NCBI GenBank assembly: GCA_033032175.1
Contig: CM065313.1
Location: forward strand, 1,178,001 to 1,242,000
Length of the DNA: 64,000 bases
DNA from: Saturnia japonica
Lineage: Eukaryota; Arthropoda; Insecta; Lepidoptera; Saturniidae
Direction of reading: 5' to 3'
In this document: positions 34,470 through 45,029 of the stretch, in pieces
Numbering within the stretch: the stretch's first letter is position 1
Layout of the letters: each line of letters opens with the position of its first letter
The notes under the pieces: model-generated
Told to the model about the DNA's origin: nothing
What the model saw: the letters and a program-made list of their open reading frames with translations, nothing else
Database searches by the model: none
Program-made: the position numbers and the translations under genes

Positions 34470-35280
34470 GAAATGCATATTATTCTTTACATTCTTCACA
34501 TAATCCATCCACAAATCTTCTTCGGTCTTCCTCTATTCCTACATCCATCCCCTTTCACCCTTAAGATTCTTACAAAAGAACAATGTCAACTGCAAACAGT
34601 ATCTACCAAGGCCAATGTCCATGTACCAATGTCTACTGTTAGTGCATCCATAATAAGGAGAAATAAAAAAGGGGTTAAAGCTGATTCCTAAGCAGGCCTA
34701 CAGCTACATTGAACTTACCGGTAACTCCGGCTTCGGACCTGACGTGTGTACTGGCTTGACTGTACATAGAACGGCTAAATTGCAGGTATTTCCCAGACAC
34801 TCTCTTCTCTCTAATAGCCCACTAAAGAACCTCTCGGGATACTCGATAATACGCCTTCTCCAAATCAACAAACACCATGTGCACGCATGTATTTTTCACA
34901 CAGTTGACGGAGGACGAAAATGGTCTTCGTTGTCGCACGTCTAGGCATAAAACCGAATTGGTTCTGGGTTACTTCAATCTCCTTTCTTATTCCTTTAGCT
35001 ATCACCCTTTCCTAAACTTTCATACTATGTGACATAAGCTATATTCCTCGATAGTTATTACGTTCCTGTACATCACCTTTATTCTTAAAAATGGGCACTA
35101 TTATGCTATTGCACCATTCGTCTGGGATCACCGTTTCCTATAACAACTTTTTAAAGAATGAAGTCAGCTACATCCATTCATCTATTTTTATACTTCCATA
35201 TTTCAACAGTTACGGTCCTACGGCGTTTCCATTCTTCATAACTTGCATTACTTTTCTTACTTTAAAGGAATAATGTTTGT
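34470..35280 (-). pseudogene. RTE-clade reverse transcriptase relic
   Basis: On the minus strand, with several stops and shifts, the RT order is recognisable. From 35240 down it shows MKNGNAVGP, VIPDEWCNSIIVPIFKNKGD, NNYRGI and LMSHSMKVWERVIAKGIRKE. Next are QFGFMPRRATTKTIFVLRQL, PREVL, LTPFLFLLIMDAL and LFAVDIVL. These are typical RTE blocks. The catalytic FADD has become FAVD (34585-34596), so the second key position is lost. Both ends of the element are missing, and no terminal repeat was seen here. Confidence 0.82.
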
Positions 35281-35409
35281 ATAATTATATAATTCGATTC
35301 ATATAATTGTCTGAACTTTTTTGATGTAGAGCACAGAGATGCAACTATATTACGTCGGTAGGGGTTTCTGGCAAATTGATAATGTATCACTTGGCACTTT
35401 TCAAATTCT

Positions 35410-35910
35410 TTTGATGTCTTCTGGCAGCCAATAATCGTTGCTAAAGATTGTTACTGCCATTATCCAGAGAGTAATTGTTCAGTAGTATGTGTCTTCTGGT
35501 TCTCGTTTTAGAATTGTCATTTATGTTCTATGTTGTTCTTCCAATCCGAAGTGTACACAATAACCAAACCATATATTAATGATTGGCTTCCGCTGGTGCA
35601 TCAACTCTAGTTACTGTAGTAACGGTATCTATACCATGCTACCTAGAAACGATAGCTGCTAGAATACGTCATTGTAGTGACTATTTGAAATGAAGCTTGT
35701 CAACGTGACAATATTGTCGGTATAATACTCAAGTACGCCGACGGTAAATAGTTGAAGAAGTGAGGAAACCTATCATTAATGTATGAACCAAACGATATAA
35801 TGCTAAATACAACCTTAATGTGTTACACAACACATGATCAAATAACGCAAACTTTATTAACATAAATAAAAACCACTACATGTCAGACTACGATCCCGCC
35901 AAAAACTTTC
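35410..35910 (+). repeat. Repeat family M, copy 3
   Basis: GATTGTTACTGCCATTATCC and GTGTACACAATAACCAAACCAT, followed by TACATGTCAGACTACGATCC and CGCCAAAAAC, match the order in the 57395 and 24169 copies. It is longer because of extra central sequence (35600-35780). Confidence 0.5.
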
Positions 35911-36044
35911 ACTTTCAATTCGTTCACGCGAGACAAACCCATTGGTGGGCTAAGCAAGTTATACGTCGAAAGCATTGTCAGGTGTATGTAGTCTACCTTT
36001 CAAATACGTTAAAATATTATTTCGTTCGTTAGCTTGATAATTTT

Positions 36045-36418
36045 CCCATATGTCCTCAGGACACTGCTTGTAAGTAATAGAGGAAAAGATGATAGAAGAA
36101 AGAGATGGACACTAGAAGTAACAAGATGGCCAGGACCTGCAGGCAAGAGGAGCAAAGGTAGACCACGGAAACAGTGAGCTGATGATATTATTGAAATAGC
36201 TGGGTCAAACTGGATGAGTATTGCCCCAGGATAAAGATAAATGGCATGGGTTAGAGGAGGCTTTTACCCAAAAAGGATCCGTATCACTAACACACTAACA
36301 ATAAATTTATACATTAAGAATAAAAGTTTTTATATAACTAATAATACTAACACTAATTTTATTTGTAAATTTGTCTATTAGGTATGGAATAAAGAAAGCT
36401 TTATTATTATTATTATTA
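36045..36418 (+). mobile_element. RTE-like LINE 3' end with (ATT)n tail
   Basis: Shifted frames give RRRKRWTLEV-type sequence followed by KRSKGRPRKQ, DDIIEIAGSNW, DKWHGLEEAFTQK and a stop. This is the usual C-terminus of RTE-type LINE proteins, before a short UTR. The tail is (TTA)n/(ATT)n at about 36400-36418. Single-base differences disrupt the frame. It has the opposite orientation to the RTE relic at 34470, so it is a separate insertion. Confidence 0.7.
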
Positions 36419-36519
36419 CGACTAGTATCCAAATTCCTACTACGTTATTTGATATGATATATTTTATTCTCACTTCTTCCTCTTACACAATATTGGTTTT
36501 CTTAATCAAGAGGCGCTAT

Positions 36520-36770
36520 TTACTTCTATACAAGATCTTCACCGGACAGGCCCAGAGGTTTCATGTCCTTCTGGATATTTCTCATCAAAGTGGCCTGGAA
36601 TCTACCTGATCCTTTCTTACATGAAGACAAAAGGACTTCCTCCTGAATATGTGCGCAATGGACCTTCGCATTACGTGTCCGTTCCATATCAGCGTGGACT
36701 CGGAAAACTTTTCCATAATGATCTTTCGTTCTTAGATGTGATTGAGGAATAAATTAGCTTGTAACATAAA
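36520..36770 (-). pseudogene. LINE protein C-terminal relic
   Basis: Minus-strand frames give WNGHVMRRSIAHIFRRKSF, then QATLMRNIQKDMKPLGLSGE. This is similar in layout to the GHV-R ... GRP-W--DM--LGL ends of RTE-like LINE proteins. It is interrupted and lacks any flanking structure, so the family is uncertain. Confidence 0.45.
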
Positions 36771-37187
36771 ATAAACACAATTTAAATGCAAAAGCTTATT
36801 TACAGAACAATCACGATAAAGAATAAATTATTATCAATTAATCAGAATGCCTTCGACTACAACATACCGAGACGAGATTTCACAGACGTAATATGTATGT
36901 ACGTGCATCGCCAACGTAATTTAAGATTTATTCACCAACTTGTGTGGTATGCATATGACGTTGTTATTGTTTCGTTTGTTTGTTCAAATACATAATATAT
37001 TCTCCTTGTTAAGCATATAAATAAAATAAATGAAGATCTCGTTTTCTATTCCCACGAAGTTGAAATAAATTTAAAGTTTGTCCAATTAAATAAACTTTGA
37101 TAAAAAAAGTCGCCCCTAACAATGGGAATTTAGTTAATAATACATATTTTTCTGTTTACCTTTATAAGGGCATAATATATAGGTACA

Positions 37188-37403
37188 CTATTCGAAGGAT
37201 GTGGTCGGCAATTGTACAGAAAACCGCAACGAAATAGCCTTCTCTTGTGTTTCCTCTGTGAGTAGGGTTTCCAGATATCCATGAGGAAGGGATTTCAAGC
37301 TCGTGAAGGTGCTATTTATACCTTTGGTATTACTAGCGTTTATAGACTACTGTAACCGCTTCCTTTTAGACGGCTTGTACGCTTGTTTGTCAGTTTATTT
37401 ATA
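37188..37403 (+). repeat. SINE tail module
   Basis: GGTCGGCAATTGTACA, TACCTTTGGTATTACTAGCG, TTTATAGACTACTGTAACCG and GCTTGTTTGTCA parallel 48890-48990. It directly abuts Helitron family B at 37404. Confidence 0.6.
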
Positions 37404-37755
37404 CTAATGGTCACCCAATGATCGAAACTCGACCAGCGATTTTAATCATAGACTATTTTCTGTTTGACATTTGCAGTATGAACCTAAACAATAAATATTA
37501 TATCACTTGCTGTCACTTTTCATTGAGTGACAATGTCAATATTTTGGAGGTCTAAGTTCAATGGCACTGGTCGGGTTAGGATTCGCAGTATTAATATATT
37601 TAATTTAATATATTAGTAACAGATATTATAGATAAATTTTAGCTTTCTGCACTCCTTCTTCATATAAACTTTAACCATGCCAAATCTAAGTCTTCCGTGC
37701 ACGCAATACGCTTAAAAAGGGGTATAAAGTTTTTGCTCCACGTATTAATATAATG
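37404..37755 (-). mobile_element. Non-autonomous Helitron, family B copy 2
   Basis: Its minus-strand 3' end reads ...GGGTGACCATTAG at 37404. Inner blocks match 25900-26248 closely, including CGACCAGCGATTTTAATCAT and TTGACATTTGCAGTATGAAC on the plus strand. The minus-strand start lies near 37755 within an ATGATG repeat. Confidence 0.7.
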
Positions 37756-37859
37756 ATGATGATAAAAAACAGTAACACACGAGCCGTTTTAATACTGTCC
37801 TTGGGATTAGCCTCAAAATTGTACTCGTTTTGAGGTTATTTACCCAAATCTATAGGCTG

Positions 37860-38240
37860 GAGTAGCCTCTTAAAATCGGGTGAACTGCATGCTATTGGCT
37901 ACATAAAGTATATTATAAAAAGAATAATACAAATATACGAATGAAACCACGCGCTGAAGTAGTATCCCGCAAAGATAGCTACGTAAAAATCGCTCACATT
38001 TATAAATTAATAATTTAATGCCGTGTGTCGAAAAATATGGCGTAATGACACGACATTCCGCGTAATGAATTTCTTGCCGTTCCCGCGTACGACAGTGGCA
38101 CGCCAGTCTGTTATAGTTAAGCTGCCAATTAAAATGGCAATCGCTCGGCCAATTCATTTTCGTCTGCCACCGAAGTATGTTTTGTTGGAATGACCATTTT
38201 ATATTTGCGTTTCGGAAAGCATTCAACCGTTAATTAATAT
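37860..38240. promoter_or_regulatory. Repeat-free, less AT-rich block
   Basis: Sequence around 38040-38220 (GTTCCCGCGTACGACAGTGG, CTGCCAATTAAAATGGCAAT, GCCAATTCATTTTCG, TTAATTAATAT) has several homeodomain-like TAAT cores and CpGs. It is not repeated in the window. A 118-residue minus frame (37870-38226) spans it but shows no domain. A conserved non-coding element is possible but not shown. Confidence 0.25.
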
Positions 38241-38544
38241 AAGCGATTATTGATTTGATCAACAGTAAATATCGGTGTTTTAGTTTTTCAATTTCAGTAA
38301 ATATTTTTTTGTTATTATATTTTAAAAGTTCCCGATCGTATTTATATTGTTATCGTTTCTGAGTTATTGAAAGGTTTTTGCAAACGTGATCGTTACCACG
38401 AAGTTATAGAATGTTAATGAGAGGTCCAATTACGCTGTGCAATTACTTAAAAATACATTGAAATTTTTAAAGGGTAAGTTGTCTTTTTTTGTATACTGTT
38501 TAAAAGAAACGTACTCAGTTTCGGTGTCTATGGTTAAAATGTTT

Positions 38545-38765
38545 TTATAAGGTGGAACATTACGTGACTGATTGTGATGTCTAGAAGTGACTTTCTTCCA
38601 CTAAAATAATATAATTATGAAATGTCATTGAACTTTTACAAAATATACACCAGATCGAGTTTCTTGCCAGCTTTTCTCGATAATATTTTCCAAACCGATG
38701 GTAGTTGTGACGTAAATAAAAGCCTTTTTAGGACCTAAATGGTAAAAAGATTTTTTTATTTGACT
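38545..38765 (+). repeat. LINE family A, 3' UTR copy
   Basis: GGTGGAACATTACGTGACTG, GATGTCTAGAAGTGACTTTC, CAGATCGAGTTTCTTGCC, CCAAACCGATGGTAGT and the TTTTTTTATTTGACTT-like tail match the family order. Confidence 0.8.
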
Positions 38766-38891
38766 TGATATGGTATCTATACTTAATATATGTTATGATT
38801 ATAATTTAATTTAGGATAGATATGTATAATTTTCCAGCATACCTTACAATTTTCAAATAATATGGGTTTTACAATTTATTAGTACACAATT

Positions 38892-39054
38892 TTAATGTCC
38901 ATAACCGAGACGTTCTTCTTGCTCCGACAGCTCAGCGTAGAGATCCTTGCCCAGGATCTAGAATAGAAGTCAGCACGGTGTAGGCCGTATCAGGATACAC
39001 TGCTCAAGCAGACGACGCAGCACCAAATATCTTATCTATTGAGATTTCCTCACA
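38892..39054 (-). pseudogene. Unidentified coding relic or terminal exon
   Basis: On the minus strand, codon-like sequence runs about 54 codons. One frame (from 39051) reads EEISIDKIFGAASSA, a TGA (39004-39006), then AVYPDTAYTVLTSIL. About 7 bases on, an adjacent frame reads ILGKDLYAELSEQEERLGYG, then H and TAA (38892-38894). AATAAA follows 11 bases downstream (38875-38880). TTCTATTCTAG just before the second block also looks like a splice acceptor with CTGAC upstream. It is therefore either the last exon of a host gene or a decayed (retro)copy with one stop and one shift. I recognise no family and saw no second copy in this window. Confidence 0.4.
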
Positions 39055-39059
39055 TGTAA

Positions 39060-39832
39060 AAGGAAAAGTTATTATTTGTATTATAAATACAAAATCCAGG
39101 CGATACTTTCCCGGTAGTGTTCTTTCAATGTTCAGTAGGTATTTGTCGTTTTGATAAAGGGTATTTCACCCATATTAATATTAAAATTATAAATTATAAC
39201 AATTAAAATAACTTTTCTATATAAATATGTTATAAAATAAACTATCTTTTCGACTCCTAGGTCTGTTGTACAATCATTTGGTTTTTATCAAAACACATGA
39301 TAATTATGATATAAACGTTACTTCGATTCAAAGGTCTGCAGTCCAATCAAATAAAACATGATCAGATCCATCCTGAAGAATCTCTCATACTCTCTGTTCT
39401 AATTTTCTCTTTTGTTTTCGGTTGAATTCAAAATTTCATCTTACTAGACTTTTCTTATTTTAAAAATTAAAAATAAATCTAATCATAGATTTATTTTGCT
39501 AAACTAGAACCTGGATAGAATATTTGTCTATACCTGAGAAACTCCTAATTGCGCATGCTCTATTACTATCAAAGAATTATCAATGACAGAGATTGTCTTA
39601 ATATTGCAATGTAAACAATACGAACCTAAAATATTAACAAAGCTGTTATTAAACCAAAATTATCAAGTTATAAATTATCTAAACGCATCAATACATAAAC
39701 CTATCTTTAATTGGTATCCTGGAAATAAAAGAATAGGTACACCAAAACAATAATAAGGTAAATCAAATGAACTTATGATGAATAATATAAAGTAGATATT
39801 AAATAAGATTATCTTCCAGATAAATAATATAA
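39060..39832. other. Gene-free AT-rich sequence
   Basis: No repeat or RNA is recognised. If the coding relic is a real exon, this would be intron upstream of it on the minus strand. Confidence 0.4.
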
Positions 39833-40078
39833 CATATACTCAATAATATAATAAAGCGGAAAAGTATTCTTGTTTGTTTGTTTAAATACGATGATCTCTG
39901 GAACTACCACTAGGATTCGGCAAATTCTTTTTGTATATGAGTTACAGATTCATGAGGAATAGTATAGGCTATCTAACAGTAAGCTACAATTCTTAACTAG
40001 CCTTCAATATTGATTTTTGTTAAGTAAATCGGAAGTGGAAGCCCCCCCGACTTGGTTTATCCGCGTGCGCTGTCCTAA
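39833..40078 (+). mobile_element. Helitron-like remnant, family of TATACTCAATAATATAATAA
   Basis: The left side (TATACTCAATAATATAATAA, then AAGCGGAAAAGTATTCTTGT) is an eroded Helitron 5' end. The interior GATGATCTCTGGAACTACCA and TATAGGCTATC is typical of these elements. The right side ends GCGTGCGCTGTCCTAA, a decayed CTRR terminus. Confidence 0.6.
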
Positions 40079-40620
40079 TGATTAATGATACGTAAATACA
40101 AAGTTATACAAAAATATTGCTATTTAGTATATCTAAAAAAAGTCCACGATAGTATTTGTTTTTGTCTTATACATAGGCCACAATAAGTTATTTTATGATT
40201 TTTTTTTTGTTGAAGATTGAAAATTGATTTCTTTTAGACATGATATAATAATCCTTACGAACAAAAGTTACTTCATCATAAAGATAATTGTATGAAGTAA
40301 AATTTTGCCCTTCCAGCATGTTATTGGAATGCACAGTTTAGGAGATAATGGAAAATTAAAATCATATGTACTTGCGGGAAGATAAGCTACCGGGTGCGTT
40401 GACTCCGCGGTGTTTGTAGGATAAAATTCATTAACTAATTAAGCAAATGAGGTCATTTCCTTTTTTTTGTTTGAGACATCCTAAAGTTTTCTATTTTATT
40501 TTATTACTTTTTCTCAGTTTTTCTGAGCACATATCGTTTAATAATTATTTTCTACCTTTTACTTATACACGACTAACTTGTCTTTATGAATACCGTAATA
40601 ATTGTGTGTAAAAGAGTTTG
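40079..40620. other. Gene-free AT-rich sequence
   Basis: Nothing is recognised. Confidence 0.4.
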
Positions 40621-41110
40621 ATAAACACCGTTACTTAAAGCTATTTCTCTGAAAACAGTTGGTTGTCTATTGGAGTGGGATCGACAGCGACCGCGGACGC
40701 ATTATCGTGACAGATTGAAATAATTAAAAAACTCATAGGAACTGACAGGGCCACCGTCGCGGGTGGCAAGCGCCTGTCTCACTAAAAGGGTTTGACGCGG
40801 TGCGTGATGCTCCGCTCGCCGCAAAAGAAATTGGTAGTTAGTTAAGACCCGCTTTTGGATTCGACGACACGAAATTAAATATATTGGTAAAGGGTCCCAC
40901 TGACTTACAGTTTTCCTGCAGTCTTTCGTCTGACCAGTCGGCCTTCCATCCAAGGTCAGTATAGTCCACTCATTAAGCGATTCTTGCTTGTCGGCAATGA
41001 TCGAATATCGGCTCTGTTAACTGTCTATGTCCACGCATTTACAGCCGATAGTCGGCAGTCGGCAGCTCAATACTGAAGCAGATCAACAGTTCACACAATG
41101 CACCGATAAC
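40621..41110. promoter_or_regulatory. Repeat-free, CpG-richer block
   Basis: GATCGACAGCGACCGCGGACGC, GGGCCACCGTCGCGGGTGG and CGGTGCGTGATGCTCCGCTC stand out from the surroundings. An 83-residue minus frame (40702-40953) crosses it without motifs. A direct repeat AGTCGGCAGTCGGCAG lies near 41051-41066. A host regulatory element or a lost exon is possible; neither is shown. Confidence 0.25.
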
Positions 41111-41286
41111 TGCAAATGTGTTTTTGAGCCTAAGTGTAAGCCTTCAGTCTAAACTCTTAAAAGAAACAGTGTATGATTAATTGTGATTAACTGAGTGACT
41201 AATATCTGCCGGCCACCTGTCAGTGGGGCCCATAAGATTTGGTGAAATTAAGAGCTGAGCGCACTATATGTGGCGGAAGTGCGACA

Positions 41287-41421
41287 TGATGAAGTTAGCC
41301 ACCAATGGTAGTAAATCTATTTAAAATAATGTTTATTTATACAGCATTAAATTATTTATCCACAATTACAAAAAGTCAGTAAAATGTATTTACATGATTA
41401 TCATTGATGGCTAACTTCATA
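41287..41421. repeat. Small foldback element (MITE-like)
   Basis: ATGAAGTTAGCCACCAATG (41289-41307) and CATTGATGGCTAACTTCAT (41402-41420) are inverted repeats of 19 bp with one mismatch, enclosing about 94 bp of AT-rich sequence. One arm (ATGATGAAGTTAGC) recurs at about 55150. No clear target duplication was found. A small DNA transposon derivative is likely. Confidence 0.65.
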
Positions 41422-41894
41422 ATATTGTTGGCACGCGGGATAAACTTTTTCATGTTATTTTTGTTTTGTTATGCCAGATAAGTATAACTTTAACATGCGT
41501 GCACACAATCAAACAATTTAATTTTAATCCTGGCTCAGTATTTACTACATTCATTATAAATCTTTGAGATTTTGAGATTAAATGTGGAATAGTATATTGT
41601 ATGCATATACTGAATAAATAAATTGGATGAGGTGTGACCTACAAGGCTATTACACCCTGTAGTAGAAATCGAATTATGAACATACAGTACCGTACCATTG
41701 TAAAAAGTGAACGTTCTGTCCGACCTTTAACAGTTCAAGATATTTTCAAATAGGTTGTCCGTTAATAACCAAGTTGTCTTTTTATACACTTCCGTACATA
41801 CTTTACTAAATATTAGTAACCATAAAAAATCAGGTAGTAACACTAACAAAAATTATAGTAGTCATTTCATATTTAACTTTTCAGGTTCACATCA
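41422..41894. other. Gene-free AT-rich sequence
   Basis: Nothing is recognised. A 75-residue frame (41755-41982) runs into repeat E. Confidence 0.4.
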
Positions 41895-42050
41895 AACAAA
41901 TAATAAGAAACATTGTTTGTTGCAGAAAGACGTAACTGCTGTCAGTCAGTTTCACGCTGAAGTATCAAAGAAATGTTATTAAATAAACTACTCACTATGA
42001 ATTTTCGCAAAGTAACGCCTTTGTCAATCAAATATTTTCGTATATGCCAA
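41895..42050 (-). repeat. Dispersed repeat family E, inverted copy
   Basis: TTTGATTGACAAAGGCGTTA, CTTTGCGAAAATTCATAG and TTCTGCAACAAACAATGTT (read on the minus strand) follow the order at 10960-11080. Confidence 0.6.
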
Positions 42051-42789
42051 GGTTGGAAATTGCAAACATTCAACCGTCGCGACTTTCGATTAAACAATCG
42101 GAAGTATCAAAAGCGTACCTTAACGCGATACTTTGAAGTGGTATCGCGTTGCGTCGGCCTAATTGGTCCAGCTTTGATCTCATCGGCGCGTTTCTGTTTT
42201 TTTTTTCATTTCTTTTTGTTGTTATTGCTCGTTTGAAGGCTGATGGGTAACAGTCGCGCCAGTAATTGCTCTGTCACGGCGCGATGTGTTTGCGGTGAGA
42301 CGTAAGACGTGCCTGTTGTGGTTCCAATGACGCGATGCAATCTGTCTAGTCGGAGATTTCATAGTTTTTGTATACCAAATAAACTTTTGGTTTCTTTTCA
42401 TATACCGCTACCGTAGAGGGAGAATTAGATATCTAACAAAATCAGATTTGCGAGAAAATCCTGATTCAGTGTTTTTAGGCTTCTCAATAGGAATTCTTAC
42501 AGGATCACTTCGTTGCTCGTCTGTCTGCCTGTCGAGGCCCCTTTTTCTCAGGAGCGCATGGAGGTATCAAGTTTAAATTAATATCAAATTCCACCTGCAC
42601 TCCCTTGGAGCTTTGAACAAATCAACGCAATCAAAAGATACGTTTGTTTATGCCGCATATTTAAACACTCGTAAAAAGAATAAAAACTTATAAAGGTATC
42701 TACTTCGAGTTTACCTAGAATCATGAAATTTGGCAAGATGCAATATTATATAACATAAATATGCCAAGGTATTTGAGGCATTAATTGTA
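42051..42789. other. Gene-free sequence
   Basis: An 87-residue frame (41973-42236) has no motif. AATCATGAAATTTGGCAAG near 42720 is a phrase common in insect repeats, from memory, but no boundaries are seen. Confidence 0.35.
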
Positions 42790-43464
42790 CCTATTCCTCA
42801 AATGCACACTAAACATACCATCACTCATCACCAACACGGATTCATTAAGGCGCGATCAAGTAGCACCAACTAAGTTAGCTACTGTGAACATCTGATGAAT
42901 GCTATCGATAAACGTGGTCATATTGACGTAATATATACGGATTTTGGTAAGGCCTTTGACTAGGTCAATTATTAGGTGTTGCTCAAAAAGTTGGAAGCCC
43001 TTGGTTTTGGGAGGCCACTCCTGAGTTGGTTTGCTTCTTATCTGATAGATCGGACTCAATTTGTAGTTATCAAAGACTTTAGTTCTGCTAGGTATAAAAC
43101 AGGGTCGGGTGTTCCTCAAGGATCCACTTAGGGATCCCATCGTCTACATTAACGACATAGTGAACTGTTTGAAGCATAGTCAAGCTTCAATTTGCAGACG
43201 ACTTAAAGCTAGTTAAAGTTGTAAGTATGAGCGAAGATTGGGAAAATTTGAAATGTGACATTGATGCATTATCAGAATGGTGCATAAGGAATGCGATGGT
43301 GATAAATACTACAAAATGTTATCATGTGAAGTTTATCAGAAACCATCAGATAGTACAATATAGCTATAACATTAATGGCTATAATAGCTAGCTAAGCTAT
43401 AACACTAACCTTGAAGAATTTAATTAGATAAGGTTCTTGGGAGTGTACTTCGACAACAAATTAA
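42790..43464 (+). pseudogene. Jockey-clade reverse transcriptase relic
   Basis: Read with stops and shifts it gives HQHGFIKARSSSTN, VIYTDFGKAFD (stop) VNY, ALGFGRPLLSWFASYL, SGVPQGST, QFADDLKLV (43185-43211) and LSEWCIRNAMVINTTKCYHV. The RT catalytic residues (YTDF Asp and FADD) are still readable, but at least three stops and two frameshifts disable it. The relic ends abruptly in the thumb (FLGVYFDNK) where another element's T-run begins. Confidence 0.8.
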
Positions 43465-43620
43465 TTTTTTTTTTTTTTTCGATCGAACCTTACTGTTAGC
43501 TTGAAGGGCCCTATGCAAAAACAGAGCCACTGATTGCTTTTACAGCTTTACTGGGATATTGTGATTTATGGGAGTAAAGTCGCAGGCAATTGCTAGTGTA
43601 AAATAAAATTACATAATATC
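43465..43620 (-). mobile_element. Jockey 3' end inserted into the RT relic
   Basis: A T-run at 43465-43479 (inverted poly(A)) is followed by ACTGTTAGCTTGAAGGGCCC, ACAGAGCCAC and GCTTTTACAGCTTTACTGGG. These are the inverted 3' UTR of the 12685-13593 family. It interrupts the RT relic in the opposite orientation, so it came later. The right limit is not resolved. Confidence 0.7.
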
Positions 43621-43853
43621 TCGTTATATTAATAAAAATTCCAAGAACAACGCATAATCATGTTCCCAAGATGTTGACGTTACGGTTGTTTGAACATCCG
43701 CGTCACGTCGAACCGTCTCGTTATCAATTTACTGAGAAATACCACTACTGTAGCTAATTTATTAAAATTATTTTTCAATACTTTGAGAACAATAATTCAT
43801 TTCTGATATTCTTGAAGTGTAATGAATTTGTTTTAATTGAATGTTTATACAAA

Positions 43854-44212
43854 CTAGCCGTCGCCCATTGATCGAAATTCAACCAGCGACTTTTTGGTCA
43901 TAGACTATTTTCTGTTCGACATCTGCAGTATTCATGAACCTAAACAATGAGTATCTTAAATCACTTGCGGTCACTTTTCATTGAGTGACAATGACAATAT
44001 TTTGGGGGTCTCAGTTCAACGGCACTGGTCGCCCCAGTATTAATTTATTTAATTTAATATTTTAGTAACAGATATTATAGATTAATTTTATCTTTCTGCA
44101 GTCCTTCTCCATGTAAACTTTAATCATGCCAAATCTCACATACTTCCGTGCACGCAATACACTTAAAAAGGTGTCCAAAGTGTTCTTCTCGCGTATAAAT
44201 ATAATGATAACG
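43854..44212 (-). mobile_element. Non-autonomous Helitron, family B copy 3
   Basis: CTAGCCGTCGCCCATTGATCG at 43854 is the inverted 3' terminus, preceded by A. Inner blocks match family B. The 5' end lies near 44212 after CGCGTATAAATATAATGATAA. Confidence 0.75.
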
Positions 44213-44523
44213 ACGCTGTTAATATTTTGAATTTGGTTATATCAATAATTTTTTTAGAAGAAAACCAACAAGCTCAATGTTCATGCAAATACGTTTTGGA
44301 TCCTAGAAATTTGATATACCTTTCTTTAGTTTTGCTTTTAGATGACAATGCTAAGAGTACATATACCGAGGTAGTGGGTTTCCTCACGATATCATTTTTC
44401 ATCGCCAGTTGGTAGTGTTACTTATTAATTATGAGAAAGATCTAATATTCCTAATAATGTAACTCGTAAATTCCTATAATTCCTAATATATTAATTAGTA
44501 TTGTTATGTTCTCAGTTTCTTGT

Positions 44524-44900
44524 TTTTTAACCGACTTACTAAATTCTAATAAAGGTTCTATCCAGAGGTTACTCAATTCGAATGGTTAAAAAAAATAGAT
44601 ATTCAGCCATCAGCCATCTCATTCTTTGTTTATGAACCGATTTGGATGATTCTTTTATTGTTGGTTAAGGGGTGGACCTTCAACTTCGAAGATGTACAAG
44701 GAAACTCTTTCAAATTATAGAAGATGGTTTTCTTTTTTGTTAAATCTATGTACCTATGTGTTGTTGTTTTTGAATAAATGTTTTTTTTTTCTTTCCTAGA
44801 TGAAAACCAGGGACTGTCTTCCAGACTGGATTGGACATAGACCATAGAAGAAGTTGCAAATCCTATGAGTCCCGTGCTTCTACTTACCGCGCCCAGAGAA
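44524..44900. repeat. Dispersed repeat family D, copy 2, with a splice-acceptor-like site
   Basis: It starts AACCGACTTACTAAATTCTAA and continues GTTTATGAACCGATTTGGATG and CTTCAACTTCGAAGATG, the inverse of 12290-12440. Past about 44760, a 10-T tract with CTTTCCTAG (44779-44800) precedes an ATG and would make a good splice acceptor. The inverse strand at about 44880-44888 has CGGTAAGTAG, a good donor. These may belong to the repeat; no exon was identified. Confidence 0.45.
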
Positions 44901-45029
44901 GAAATTGATTAGATTGTAAAATTTTGTACAAAATCTATAAACCTTCTAGTACAATTTTCTTGGCTTATTATTTTCACCATACGTGTTCACTTCACACACA
45001 GTTCACTTGCAACTGGCAATGATGCATGA

